This document shows, piece by piece, positions 18,615 through 27,128 of a stretch of DNA of 64,000 bases. The stretch's first letter is position 1, and each line of letters begins with the position of its first letter. A program made the translations under genes and the position numbers. This DNA is from an uncultured Paracoccaceae bacterium (lineage in GTDB: Bacteria; Pseudomonadota; Alphaproteobacteria; Rhodobacterales; Rhodobacteraceae). The DNA is taken from NCBI GenBank assembly GCA_947503965.1, contig CANNFU010000001.1, positions 1-64,000 of the forward strand, given 5' to 3'. The notes under the pieces were generated by a model that made no database searches, had not been told where the DNA came from, and saw nothing but the letters and a program-made list of their open reading frames with translations.

Positions 18615-19826
18615 TTACTCCAGATCGCTGTCTGCCCGCACTTTGAATCCCGCCTCGCGCAGTTCGTGCACAGTCTCGGCCACATGTTCCTTGTCACGCG
18701 CTTCGATCACGATCTCCAACTCCGCCTGTTTGAGCGACACGGATTGCATCATCCGCTGATGGATCACTTCCACCACATTCGCGCCTGCCTCACCGATGAT
18801 CCGCGAAATCTCGGATAACTGGCCGGGCGTGTCATCAATCTCGAACGTCAGACGGGTGATCCGGCCATCGCGCACCAGCCCGCGCAGGATCAGGGTGGAC
18901 AACAGGCGCGAGTCGATATTCCCGCCGCAAACGACCAGCCCCACCTTCTTGCCCTTCAATTCCGGCGCCAGTTTCTCAATCACCGCCAGCCCGGCCCCCG
19001 GCGCCCCTTCCGCAACGATCTTTTCATAAGACAGCAGATCAAAAACCGCTGCCTCGATCTCTGCCTCGCTCGCCGTCTCAACCCGGTCCACAAACTCCGC
19101 AATCACCGCCATATTCGCCGCTGACGGTTCGCGCACCGCAATCCCTTCAGCCAGGGTCGCCCCACCAAAATTGGTCGCCACCGCATCAAACTGCGCCTTG
19201 ACCGCGTCGAACCTTTCCGCCTGCGCGCCGATAATCTCGACCTCTGGCTTCACCGATTTCGCAGCCACAGCCATCCCGGCAATCAGCCCGCCACCGCCAA
19301 TGGGCACAACGATGCAGTCCAGATCCGGCTCCTGCTCCAGCATCTCCAGCGCTACTGTACCCTGCCCCGCTGCCACTACCGGATCATCAAAGGGGTGGAT
19401 GAAGGTCATTCCCTTCTCGGCCGCCAGATCCAGCGTGAACTGCACGCTTTCATCAAAACCCACACCATGCAGCACGACCTCGGCACCAAAGTCCTTCGTT
19501 CGCTTGATCTTGTTGAACGGCGTCCCCTCTGGCATCACAATCGTCGCCGGTATGCCCAAACGCTGCGCATGATAGGCCACCCCCTGCGCATGATTCCCCG
19601 CGCTGCAGGCAATCACCCCCGCCACCCGCTCGTCATCCGAAAGCGTCAGCAGCTTCGCCAAGGCCCCGCGCGCCTTGAACGCATTGGTGTGCTGCAAATT
19701 CTCCAGCTTCAGATAGAGATCGATGCCCAGATGCAGCGACAACCGCGCCGCATGGACTGTCGGCGTGCGCATCGTGGCAGGCTTGATCGCCGCGTAAGTC
19801 CTTGTAATCAAATCAGGATCAAGCAT
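18615..19826 (-). CDS. ilvA: Threonine ammonia-lyase (threonine dehydratase)
   Basis: Deaminates L-threonine to 2-oxobutanoate, feeding isoleucine synthesis. 403 residues. The PLP lysine is Lys51 in TNAFKARGA; the glycine-rich phosphate loop is IGGGGLIAGMA; a single C-terminal ACT domain (from about 325) suggests allosteric control. This medium-length, single-ACT form is usual in alphaproteobacteria, unlike the longer double-ACT enterobacterial IlvA. Operon with the aminotransferase. It diverges from the short ORF at 19923. Confidence 0.93.
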   Translation of the reverse strand: MLDPDLITRTYAAIKPATMRTPTVHAARLSLHLGIDLYLKLENLQHTNAFKARGALAKLLTLSDDERVAGVIACSAGNHAQGVAYHAQRLGIPATIVMPEGTPFNKIKRTKDFGAEVVLHGVGFDESVQFTLDLAAEKGMTFIHPFDDPVVAAGQGTVALEMLEQEPDLDCIVVPIGGGGLIAGMAVAAKSVKPEVEIIGAQAERFDAVKAQFDAVATNFGGATLAEGIAVREPSAANMAVIAEFVDRVETASEAEIEAAVFDLLSYEKIVAEGAPGAGLAVIEKLAPELKGKKVGLVVCGGNIDSRLLSTLILRGLVRDGRITRLTFEIDDTPGQLSEISRIIGEAGANVVEVIHQRMMQSVSLKQAELEIVIEARDKEHVAETVHELREAGFKVRADSDLE

Positions 19827-19922
19827 CGCTCACATCTCCCCGCAGTATCCACCCACCAAAAACACTTGCATTGCAAAACGCAAGCACTTAAGTCGCAGGC
19901 TTCAAACCCAGAGGAAGCGACC

Positions 19923-20015
19923 ATGACATCGGTCCTGGAAAATCTGAACGTCTTCAATGCATCAGCCCCGGCTGCGGCTAGCGAAGACGCATGGAAAATT
20001 GACCTGCCTCTGTGA
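19923..20015 (+). CDS. 30-residue ORF upstream of the EF-Tu paralogue
   Basis: Product of 30 residues beginning MTSVLENLNVFNAS and ending WKIDLPL. GAGGAAG sits 5 bases before the ATG. It is followed by a 7-bp hairpin (20026-20044) and a strong intrinsic terminator (20062-20097), so it is either the only gene of a short mRNA or a leader peptide controlling read-through into the EF-Tu-like gene at 20211. No known leader or toxin family is recognised. Reality is supported by the Shine-Dalgarno, the terminator spacing and a lack of competing ORFs, not by homology. Confidence 0.55.
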   Translation: MTSVLENLNVFNASAPAAASEDAWKIDLPL

Positions 20016-20025
20016 CTGACATTCC

Positions 20026-20044
20026 CGGAGGCTGATGGCCTCCG
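20026..20044 (+). other. Hairpin between the short ORF and its terminator
   Basis: Perfect 7-bp stem CGGAGGC/GCCTCCG with loop TGATG, 10 bases after the stop codon. It could be a pause hairpin or part of an attenuation switch. No clear alternative pairing with the terminator arm was found by eye. Confidence 0.5.
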
Positions 20045-20061
20045 CATGGTTCCGATACTGT

Positions 20062-20097
20062 AACCCCGGATGGCCGCAAGCCCGCCGGGGTTTTTTT
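20062..20097 (+). terminator. Strong Rho-independent terminator upstream of the EF-Tu paralogue
   Basis: 8-bp stem AACCCCGG/CCGGGGTT, extended by an inner GGC/GCC pairing, followed by seven T residues. It lies between the 30-codon ORF and the EF-Tu-like gene, both on this strand. Confidence 0.88.
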
Positions 20098-20210
20098 ATT
20101 TCGGGCCAAAACCCGATCCAGAATTTGGCGCGCCAGATACCAATGGCCGCTTCGTGCCCGCTTGGCCAGCGGATGCGCGGCGGCGCTCGTAGCGAAAAGG
20201 AGAACCAGAA

Positions 20211-21398
20211 ATGGCTACGAAACTGAACATCAATGTCGGCACCATCGGTCACGTCGACCATGGGAAAACGACCCTGACCTCGGCCCTGACGCAAGTGCAG
20301 GCCGCCCGCCTTGGCGGACAGGCCATGTCGTTTGACCAGATCGACAAGGCGCCCGAGGAAAAGGCGCGCGGCATCACGATCAACACGTCCCATGTGGAGT
20401 ACGAGTCCGAGACCCGGACCTATGCCCATATCGACTGCCCGGGCCACGCCGATTATGTGAAGAACATGATCACCGGCGCGTCCCAGATGGACGGGGCGAT
20501 TCTGTTGGTGGACGGCACCGAAGGTGCGGCCAAGCAAACGATCGAGCATATCCTGCTCGCCCGTCAGGTGAACGTGGGCCATATGGTGGTCTTCGTGAAC
20601 AAGATGGACATGCTGGGGGATGCCGAGCGTGCGGACATGGCCGAACTGATCGAGCTGGAAACAGGCGCATTGCTGGAAGCACAAGGGTACGAAAACACAC
20701 CCTTCATCTTCGGCTCTGCCCTGCAAGCGCTTGAAAAGGCCGCCGCCGGTGATATCGACGCGCCCGAAGTGGACTGTGTGAAAGCTCTGGTCGACGCCAT
20801 GGACCGTCATTTCCCGGACCCCCTCCGGGATCATGACAGCCCGTTCATGATGCCGATCGAGGCTGTGCACACCATTCCGGGCCGTGGCACCGTTGTGTCC
20901 GGCCGGGTCGAGCGTGGGTCCGTCAAAGTGGGCGAACCGGTGGAAATCATCGGTCTGTCCAACGACGGGGCCGAGGTCATCGTGACCGGCACGCAGGCCT
21001 TCCGCCGGGACATTCCCGAGGCACGGGCCGGCATGAATGTCGGCCTGCTTCTGCGGGGCCTGAAACGGGACGAGGTCCAGCGCGGCCAGATCCTCAGCGC
21101 GCCGGGTGTGATCAAACCGTTCACCGCCGGTCGGGCCGATATCTTTGTGCTGAACGCCGATGAAGGGGGCCGTCACACGCCCTTTTCCACCGGCTACGCG
21201 CCGCAATTCTACTTCGGCGTGACGGATGTCAGTGGTGTGGTGACCGTGACAGACGATCTGCCCGTCATGCCCGGCGACCGGGCCGAGGTCGGGTTTGTGC
21301 TGCACAAACCTGTTGGCATCGAGCCGGGTATCCGCTTCGCCCTGCGCGAAGGGGGCCGGACCGTCGGTGCAGGTGTGGTGACCGACGTGACCGCGTGA
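20211..21398 (+). CDS. Divergent EF-Tu-like translation GTPase
   Basis: 395 residues with all EF-Tu domains. G1 GHVDHGKT is at 13-20, G2 RGITI 53-57, G3 DCPGH 75-79 (catalytic His79), G4 NKMD 130-133 and G5 SAL 169-171. Domain 2 has [13 protein letters not shown] and domain 3 [17 protein letters not shown]. It differs from canonical Rhodobacterales EF-Tu: the N-terminus is short ([13 protein letters not shown], without the usual KFERTKPH), and much of helices C-D and domain 3 is divergent. Glutamines matching E. coli Gln114 and Gln124 and the Ala of FAxREGG are kept. It is not followed by tRNA-Trp/secE/nusG, as a normal tuf copy often is. Shine-Dalgarno AAAAGGAG. Probably a paralogue or acquired variant; the normal tuf must be elsewhere. 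Confidence 0.8.
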   Translation: MATKLNINVGTIGHVDHGKTTLTSALTQVQAARLGGQAMSFDQIDKAPEEKARGITINTSHVEYESETRTYAHIDCPGHADYVKNMITGASQMDGAILLVDGTEGAAKQTIEHILLARQVNVGHMVVFVNKMDMLGDAERADMAELIELETGALLEAQGYENTPFIFGSALQALEKAAAGDIDAPEVDCVKALVDAMDRHFPDPLRDHDSPFMMPIEAVHTIPGRGTVVSGRVERGSVKVGEPVEIIGLSNDGAEVIVTGTQAFRRDIPEARAGMNVGLLLRGLKRDEVQRGQILSAPGVIKPFTAGRADIFVLNADEGGRHTPFSTGYAPQFYFGVTDVSGVVTVTDDLPVMPGDRAEVGFVLHKPVGIEPGIRFALREGGRTVGAGVVTDVTA

Positions 21399-21406
21399 AA
21401 GACATA

Positions 21407-21436
21407 GCCATGGCCCCGCAGATGTGGGGCCATGGC
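21407..21436 (+). terminator. Hairpin after the EF-Tu paralogue
   Basis: Perfect 11-bp stem (GCCATGGCCCC/GGGGCCATGGC) with an 8-base loop, starting 9 bases after the stop codon. No T-run follows, so it may protect the mRNA 3' end or act with Rho. Confidence 0.55.
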
Positions 21437-21603
21437 GAACATAGTTAAGAAATCAGCCAGAATCATTGGTGGCAGTGGGCACAGTTTTATTCTTTGCCAA
21501 ATGGTGAAAACTCGTGGAGGGGTATCTTCCTTTGAGATATATGATTGCTGGGGTCAATTATTGGACGGAAAGCGCTGTGATACTCAAATTACTTTTGCCA
21601 CAA

Positions 21604-22248
21604 ATGCGACGTTTCTTATTCATCCTGCCGCTTGGAGTACTTGGACTAATTGGCTCCGCTTTTGCCCAAACATCTGATGCGCCAGATGGGCCCCGGTTTG
21701 TACAGGCAGGTGAAGAGAACGACCACTTTCAGCAAGTGGGCACATATGGTAACGGATGTGACGCCATCGGCTTTAATCTAAGATTTTGCCCAGAGGGCAC
21801 CGATTGGACACTGGAACGTAATCCAGTAGTGAGAGAGACCGAACTCTATCAATCTCTTTACAAATTGTCTGAGGCGCAGCGCACGGCATTTACTGTGATA
21901 TTCATGCCAGAAGCCGAGTCTTTCCAGCTCGACAACGCACAATTGACTAATTTGATGACCCAACATGTGTTTGAAAACGGTCCCCGCGGACCAATGGTAA
22001 TTGAGACAATAATTGATGATTTGAAAGACTTAAGTGGTGAAAACCTCTTGCAGCGCACAGCTATTGTGACCGACCGAAATGCAGATAGATACTTATTAAC
22101 CGTAAACCGTTTTAAGTTGAGGTACGGCGTCGGGTTCCACGAGACAACAGTGTTGCTGCCTGACGGAATAGATGAAAGTCAAATCAGTCAAGCACAGCAT
22201 TCCTTTCATAATGAAGTTATGGAACTGGTATTCATCATTGCTGGATAG
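21604..22248 (+). CDS. Secreted protein of unknown function, AT-rich
   Basis: 214 residues with a signal peptide (MRRFLFILPLGVLGLIG, cleavage near AFAQ). The mature part has two cysteines (G-C-D ... F-C-P) and no family I can name. Base composition is clearly more AT-rich than its neighbours, which suggests recent acquisition. The start was placed by the signal peptide; an in-frame GTG at 21514 and an ATG at 21541 would add about 30 and 21 residues. No strong Shine-Dalgarno. Confidence 0.6.
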   Translation: MRRFLFILPLGVLGLIGSAFAQTSDAPDGPRFVQAGEENDHFQQVGTYGNGCDAIGFNLRFCPEGTDWTLERNPVVRETELYQSLYKLSEAQRTAFTVIFMPEAESFQLDNAQLTNLMTQHVFENGPRGPMVIETIIDDLKDLSGENLLQRTAIVTDRNADRYLLTVNRFKLRYGVGFHETTVLLPDGIDESQISQAQHSFHNEVMELVFIIAG

Positions 22249-22567
22249 AACTGCTAAGTCTGCGAAGCCGTCACCCGATCGGCGCAAATCGAAGATCAAA
22301 TGTTTAATAATCTTGCCTCAGTGACTTCAACGCATTTATCGTCACAAAGGTTAACACCCACCCACCGCGCGCACCCTTAACCCGCCCAAATCCATGCAGT
22401 CATGCGCATGGTATGCACATGGTTTCTGCATAGGTTCTGCATGGCCACAAACGGCTTTATTCCATAGCCTTAACCCCACAATCTGACCGTCTCGGAAAAT
22501 CGCACCAAAACCACCGCGCGGCCCCTTCACCATTGGCCCGCCCGCGCCACGCCCTATACTGACCTTC
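22249..22567. other. Intergenic stretch without a recognisable gene
   Basis: 319 bases between the AT-rich gene and the exonuclease gene. It contains repeated GCATGG / TGCAT words around 22395-22445 and pyrimidine-rich tracts. No gene, tRNA or convincing terminator was found. Confidence 0.5.
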
Positions 22568-23581
22568 ATGGCGGATGTCCTCACCTTCACTGATCGCGGT
22601 ATTTACTGCCCTGCGGGCGATTTCCATATCGACCCGTGGCAACCCGTTGATCGCGCCCTGATCACCCACGGCCACAGCGACCACGCCCGCCTCGGCATGG
22701 GCCGCTATCTGGCAACCACCGGCACAGCACCTGTCATGCGCCACCGGCTTGGCGAGATCACTCTGGATACCATAAACTACGGGGAAGAAACGCAAATCGG
22801 CGACGCAAAGGTGTCCTTTCACCCCGCCGGTCACGTCCCCGGATCAGCCCAGATCAGGGTCGAGGTAAAAGGCGAGGTCTGGGTCGTCTCGGGCGATTAC
22901 AAGACCGTAGCGGACGGCCTGTCCGAACCGTTCGAGCCTGTCAAATGCCACGCTTTCATTACCGAATGCACCTTCGGTCTGCCCATCTTCAAATGGACCC
23001 CACAGGACATCCTGACCCAGCAAATCAACGAGTGGTGGGCCACCAACGCCGCCGCCGGGCGCACCTCCATTCTTGGGGCCTACGCCCTTGGCAAGGCGCA
23101 ACGCCTGCTCACCACCGTCAACCCTGATATCGGCCCGATCCTGACCCACGGTGCAATTGAGAACACCAACGAAGTGCTGCGAAATCAAGGCATTACACTG
23201 CCCCAGACAACCTATGCCACCGCCGATATCACCGCCCAAACCCACCCCGGCGCGCTGGTTCTGGCGCCCCCCAGCGCCCTTGGCACCACATGGACCCGCC
23301 GGTTTGGCCCCGCCTCAACCGCCTTTGCCAGCGGCTGGATGGCCCTGCGCGGGGTGCGCCGCCGCCGCGCTGCCGACAGGGGCTTTATCGTGTCGGACCA
23401 TGCCGATTGGGACGGCTTGAATGATGCGATCAAAGCGACCGGGGCCACCAAAATTTTCGCCACCCATGGCTACACCTCCGTCTTCCAGCGCTGGCTGACG
23501 GAACAAGGCTATGACGCCCATGTGGTCAGCACGGATTATCATGGCGAAAGCCTTGAAACATCTGAGGCAAGCGAAGCATGA
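22568..23581 (+). CDS. Ligase-associated DNA exonuclease (metallo-beta-lactamase fold)
   Basis: 337 residues. HGHSDH (34-39) is the metal-binding motif, with further ligands in HPAGHVPGSAQI, SGDYK and DHADW. This is the beta-CASP-like nuclease that accompanies bacterial ATP-dependent DNA ligases in a DNA-damage-response gene set. Its ATGA stop/start overlap with the ligase gene shows translational coupling. In many proteobacteria the set also includes a DEXH helicase and a phosphoesterase; neither is present here. Confidence 0.88.
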   Translation: MADVLTFTDRGIYCPAGDFHIDPWQPVDRALITHGHSDHARLGMGRYLATTGTAPVMRHRLGEITLDTINYGEETQIGDAKVSFHPAGHVPGSAQIRVEVKGEVWVVSGDYKTVADGLSEPFEPVKCHAFITECTFGLPIFKWTPQDILTQQINEWWATNAAAGRTSILGAYALGKAQRLLTTVNPDIGPILTHGAIENTNEVLRNQGITLPQTTYATADITAQTHPGALVLAPPSALGTTWTRRFGPASTAFASGWMALRGVRRRRAADRGFIVSDHADWDGLNDAIKATGATKIFATHGYTSVFQRWLTEQGYDAHVVSTDYHGESLETSEASEA

Positions 23582-25167
23582 AAGACTTCGCCACCCTCTT
23601 CACCCGCATTGATGAGTCCACCAAGACCACGGTCAAAACCGCAGCTTTGGCCGACTATTTCCGCAACGCCGATCCCAGTGACAAGCTCTGGACCATCGCC
23701 CTTTTCACCGGTCGCCGCCCCAAGCGAACGATCACCGCGACACGCTTACGCGAATGGGCGGCCGAGGTTGCGGGCCTGCCCGACTGGCTGTTCGAGGAAA
23801 GCTACAGCATCGTTGGTGACCTCGCCGAGACGATCGCCCTGGTCCTGCCGCCTGCCGAGCACGAAGATGACCAATCCTTAACCTATTGGATCAATACTAT
23901 CAAAACGCTCTCCACTTTGGAGGAAGAGGACCGCAAGGCCGGCATTCTGAACGCGTGGAACAGCCTGCCCACAACACAGCGGTTTCTCTTTACCAAGTTG
24001 CTGACGGGCGGTTTCCGGATCGGGGTTAGCGCGAAACTGATCACTCGTGCGCTGGCACAGGCGACCGGTCAGCCGGAACCGGAACTGACCCACAAACTGA
24101 TGGGCAACTGGACGCCCGACACGGCCACCTGGGAAACCCTGATCGAAGCGGATGATCCGACCGCCGATCTCTCTCGCCCCTACCCGTTTTATCTTGCTTA
24201 TCAATTGGATAGCCTTGATGACCTTGGCCCGCCCGCCGACTGGAACGCCGAACGTAAATGGGACGGTATCCGCGGCCAGCTGATCATCCGGGGCGGCGAA
24301 CATCACCTATGGTCACGCGGCGAAGACCTGATGACCGACCGCTTCCCGGAACTCAGCACCTTGAAAGACTACCTGCCCGATGGCACCGTGATCGACGGCG
24401 AAATCCTCGCCTTCGCCGACGAAAAACCGCTTTCTTTCAACGCCTTACAAAAACGCATCGGGCGCAAAACAGTGCCGAAAAAATTGCTGACCGAAGCCCC
24501 CGTGATCCTGATGGCCTATGACCTGCTAGAGCATGAGGGCAAAGACATCCGCGACACCCCGCTGAAAGATCGGCGTAACCATCTGAAAACGCTGATCAAT
24601 CAAACCCCTAACGAAACACCTATTCGTCTGTCCGAGGCCGTGCCATTCCAGACATGGGACGACCTCGCCAAGGCCCGCGACCAATCCCGAGACATCGGCG
24701 CGGAAGGGCTGATGCTCAAACGGCTGGACAGCCCCTATCTTTCCGGGCGCAAGCGCGGCGATTGGTGGAAATGGAAGATCGACCCGCTGACCATCGACGC
24801 GGTGATGATCTATGCGCAAGCCGGCCACGGGCGGCGCGCGAACCTATTTACCGACTACACCTTCGCTGTCCGCAGCGGGAATGATCTGGTCCCGTTCACC
24901 AAGGCCTATTCCGGGCTGACCGACGCAGAGTTCCGGGAAATCACGGCCTGGGTGCGCAAGAATACCCTGCAAAAATTCGGGCCCGTCCGGCAGGTCCCGC
25001 CGACCCATGTGTTCGAAATCGCCTTCGAAGGCATCCAGGCCAGCCCTCGCCACAAATCCGGCGTTGCCTTGCGGTTCCCGCGCATGTCCCGCTGGCGGAG
25101 AGACAAGCCGATGGATGAGGCGAACACATTGGAAGATCTCAAGGAAATGCTGGCGACCTACGGCTAG
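23578..25167 (+). CDS. ATP-dependent DNA ligase, bacterial ligase-associated-operon type
   Basis: 529 residues: a helical N-terminal domain (1-200), a nucleotidyltransferase domain with adenylation lysine Lys227 in KWDG, then ELST ... GTVIDGEILAF, EGLMLKR and WWKWK, and an OB-fold with a basic C-terminus. It seals nicks with ATP, in contrast to the NAD-dependent LigA. Overlaps the exonuclease by 4 bases. The usual downstream helicase is missing; AT-rich DNA begins about 30 bases after the stop. Confidence 0.92.
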   Translation: MKDFATLFTRIDESTKTTVKTAALADYFRNADPSDKLWTIALFTGRRPKRTITATRLREWAAEVAGLPDWLFEESYSIVGDLAETIALVLPPAEHEDDQSLTYWINTIKTLSTLEEEDRKAGILNAWNSLPTTQRFLFTKLLTGGFRIGVSAKLITRALAQATGQPEPELTHKLMGNWTPDTATWETLIEADDPTADLSRPYPFYLAYQLDSLDDLGPPADWNAERKWDGIRGQLIIRGGEHHLWSRGEDLMTDRFPELSTLKDYLPDGTVIDGEILAFADEKPLSFNALQKRIGRKTVPKKLLTEAPVILMAYDLLEHEGKDIRDTPLKDRRNHLKTLINQTPNETPIRLSEAVPFQTWDDLAKARDQSRDIGAEGLMLKRLDSPYLSGRKRGDWWKWKIDPLTIDAVMIYAQAGHGRRANLFTDYTFAVRSGNDLVPFTKAYSGLTDAEFREITAWVRKNTLQKFGPVRQVPPTHVFEIAFEGIQASPRHKSGVALRFPRMSRWRRDKPMDEANTLEDLKEMLATYG

Positions 25168-25291
25168 CAGCTTAGTGCGGTTTAGTTCACCAAGATGAAC
25201 CAAAATACACCTAATCTATTTCGGCGGTTTATTGGCTATAAGCTTATTTTTAATTTTCTTAATCAACAAAATAGTTGGTGGTACAGGTGAA

Positions 25292-25732
25292 TCAGACATC
25301 TGATATACGCGCCTCCGCTAAACCGTTCACAAAGTCATTTGTATTTTCAGATTGATCCCATTCTGCCGGCACGTCAATATCTTTCATGCATTCATATCTC
25401 CGGTCACCGTGCCAAAATAATCCGAATGGACCACAAGCACATTGCATAGGCTTCGCTTCGTGTACTTCACACAGGTTGTCTTCACCAAGAAAGACACACT
25501 GGCCATTTTTGGTATATTTCAGCGTATAAAGCTGAAGACTGATCTGACCGACATCTACGACTGAGAGTTCACAATATCGCTGAGCAAATTCGGCACTAGA
25601 ACACTTGAAATGTTGTGCAAGTCTGTGAACATCATCATCGTTCAAAAAAACAGCATAGTCTTCACTTAGACCCGAACAACACTTACCACAAGCGGTACAT
25701 TTAAACCCATCAGGTTGGCCCGTGTTCAACAC
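25292..25732 (-). CDS. YkgJ-like cysteine cluster protein
   Basis: 146 residues. The N-terminal F-K-C-T-A-C-G-K-C-C (Cys12, 15, 18, 19) is the CxxCxxCC metal-binding signature of this family, thought to bind zinc or an iron-sulfur cluster. Further Cys residues lie in NLCEVHEAKPMQCACGP. Function unknown. AT-rich composition, and the 5' end overlaps the upstream membrane-protein gene by 23 bases, so the two are one unit. It lies in the inserted AT-rich patch. Confidence 0.75.
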   Translation of the reverse strand: MLNTGQPDGFKCTACGKCCSGLSEDYAVFLNDDDVHRLAQHFKCSSAEFAQRYCELSVVDVGQISLQLYTLKYTKNGQCVFLGEDNLCEVHEAKPMQCACGPFGLFWHGDRRYECMKDIDVPAEWDQSENTNDFVNGLAEARISDV

Positions 25733-26609
25733 TTACTCTCCCAAGTTTTGATTTCTCTAAACGGTGACGCACCCAGTATCGACGACCGGGCAATAAGTTC
25801 TGAAGCTTCCACTCGATCAAATTGCCTTGAACGTCTGGCTGCCCAATTCTTTCGAATACACTGCGCCGTACACGCTCTTTCTGGTCGATCGACACTATCA
25901 CTGGGTCTCCCATGAGCTGGAATTGATACCCCGTAGGACCCGCAAGCCGGACGGTGGCATTGGTAATGAATACCGGCGCTGCAACACCCATGACCTCACC
26001 TTGAGCAGTGAACGCTGACTTATCCCACCCTTTCACTCTGAGAACTACCTCAAACGACATTTCCTCTTTTGGCGGTAGCGGCGGAACTATTATCGCATTA
26101 AAGCTAAGTATTCTGGCCTTTTCGCCAGCTAAAGTCGCATGTGAACCGGTCATCTTGGCAGAGATGTCCCTGATCGATATTATTTCTCTTGCATCAGAGT
26201 TGCTGGAATACTCGAATTCAACCTCCACTGCATCCGCTTGCCCGCCCATCGATAGCTCCGGAACGTAGCTCACATGCCCCGCGGTGTTGTTGACAAGAAC
26301 GTATCCATATCTACCAACAAAATCGCCACCTTCCAAAATAGACCAGTTAAAGACGATATCTTTCAGAAACAACCGGCCTGAGACTTGATTAAAGCTCGCA
26401 TTCTCGAAAGCCTTCATCAGTATGAAACAAATAATCGGAATAAAGAATAATAGTCCTACGACACCGGTATATGTCCCGAACTCAATAAATGCCGAGGTGG
26501 TCGCCAAGCCAGAGTAGACAACCCAGAACCCGGTAGAACCAAAGATATTTGAGGCTACCTTATACAAAGACTCATCTTTACCCAATACAAAACGCTTTCT
26601 CAAAGACAA
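25710..26609 (-). CDS. AT-rich membrane-anchored protein, TTG start
   Basis: 299 residues with two hydrophobic segments near the N-terminus (about 27-45 and 47-66) and a large soluble beta-rich remainder with no family I recognise. The only sensible start is a TTG at 26609: the frame is closed by a TGA just upstream and the next Met is at residue 65, after most of the membrane region. Overlaps the YkgJ-like gene. Low GC compared with flanks. If the start is wrong, the N-terminus changes but not the reading frame. Confidence 0.55.
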   Translation of the reverse strand: MSLRKRFVLGKDESLYKVASNIFGSTGFWVVYSGLATTSAFIEFGTYTGVVGLLFFIPIICFILMKAFENASFNQVSGRLFLKDIVFNWSILEGGDFVGRYGYVLVNNTAGHVSYVPELSMGGQADAVEVEFEYSSNSDAREIISIRDISAKMTGSHATLAGEKARILSFNAIIVPPLPPKEEMSFEVVLRVKGWDKSAFTAQGEVMGVAAPVFITNATVRLAGPTGYQFQLMGDPVIVSIDQKERVRRSVFERIGQPDVQGNLIEWKLQNLLPGRRYWVRHRLEKSKLGRVSVEHGPT

Positions 26610-26831
26610 TAAGCCAATTTTTCAAATGATCGTCAAAAGGCAGTATCGATTGCGTAACTTAATAAACAAGTTGCGACGGATCGAGCGGGTCGTCAATTGA
26701 AAAATATGCTACAGCACGCTATTTACAAACGTTATCGCTCACCGGTACCGCATACATATTTGGAAATAAATCAACGGCATCAATATGATATGACTTAAGA
26801 TGCGCACCAAAAGCCTTGTCCTACTCTCACA

Positions 26832-27128
26832 TTAGGCGACGGCTACGAAACCTTTTGGACCTATATCCTGCACTTTGTCCATTCGCCGTTCTACGTCTAT
26901 GCCTACGCATTCGGCGATGGCCTCGTGAACGCGCTTTACGCCGTGTACGAAGAAGGCGACCCGGATTTCCGCGCCAAATACTTCGACTTGCTGCGCGCCG
27001 GTGGATCCAAGCACCACAAGGAATTGCTGGCGCCCTTCGGTCTGGACGCGTCAGACCCCAAATTCTGGGACAAGGGCCTGTCTATGATCGAAGGGTTCAT
27101 CGACGAGTTGGAGGCGATGGAGGGGTGA
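26832..27128 (+). pseudogene. pepF: 3' remnant of oligoendopeptidase F
   Basis: The frame reads L-G-D-G-Y-E-T-F-W, then HFVHSPFYVYAYAFGD, and ends IEGFIDELEAMEG. This is the C-terminal end of M3-family oligoendopeptidase F. Nothing upstream matches: the frame runs into a stop at 26796 and the DNA becomes AT-rich. The zinc site (HEXXH) and about 500 residues are gone, so the remnant cannot be an active peptidase. An internal ATG at 26925 could start a 67-residue fragment. The breakpoint is near 26800-26832. Confidence 0.85.

Noticed and set aside
19962-21305. A 447-codon open frame antisense to the EF-Tu-like gene
   Set aside because: It arises from the strong third-position GC bias of the sense gene; the product is His/Arg/Gly-rich low-information sequence without domain or Shine-Dalgarno.
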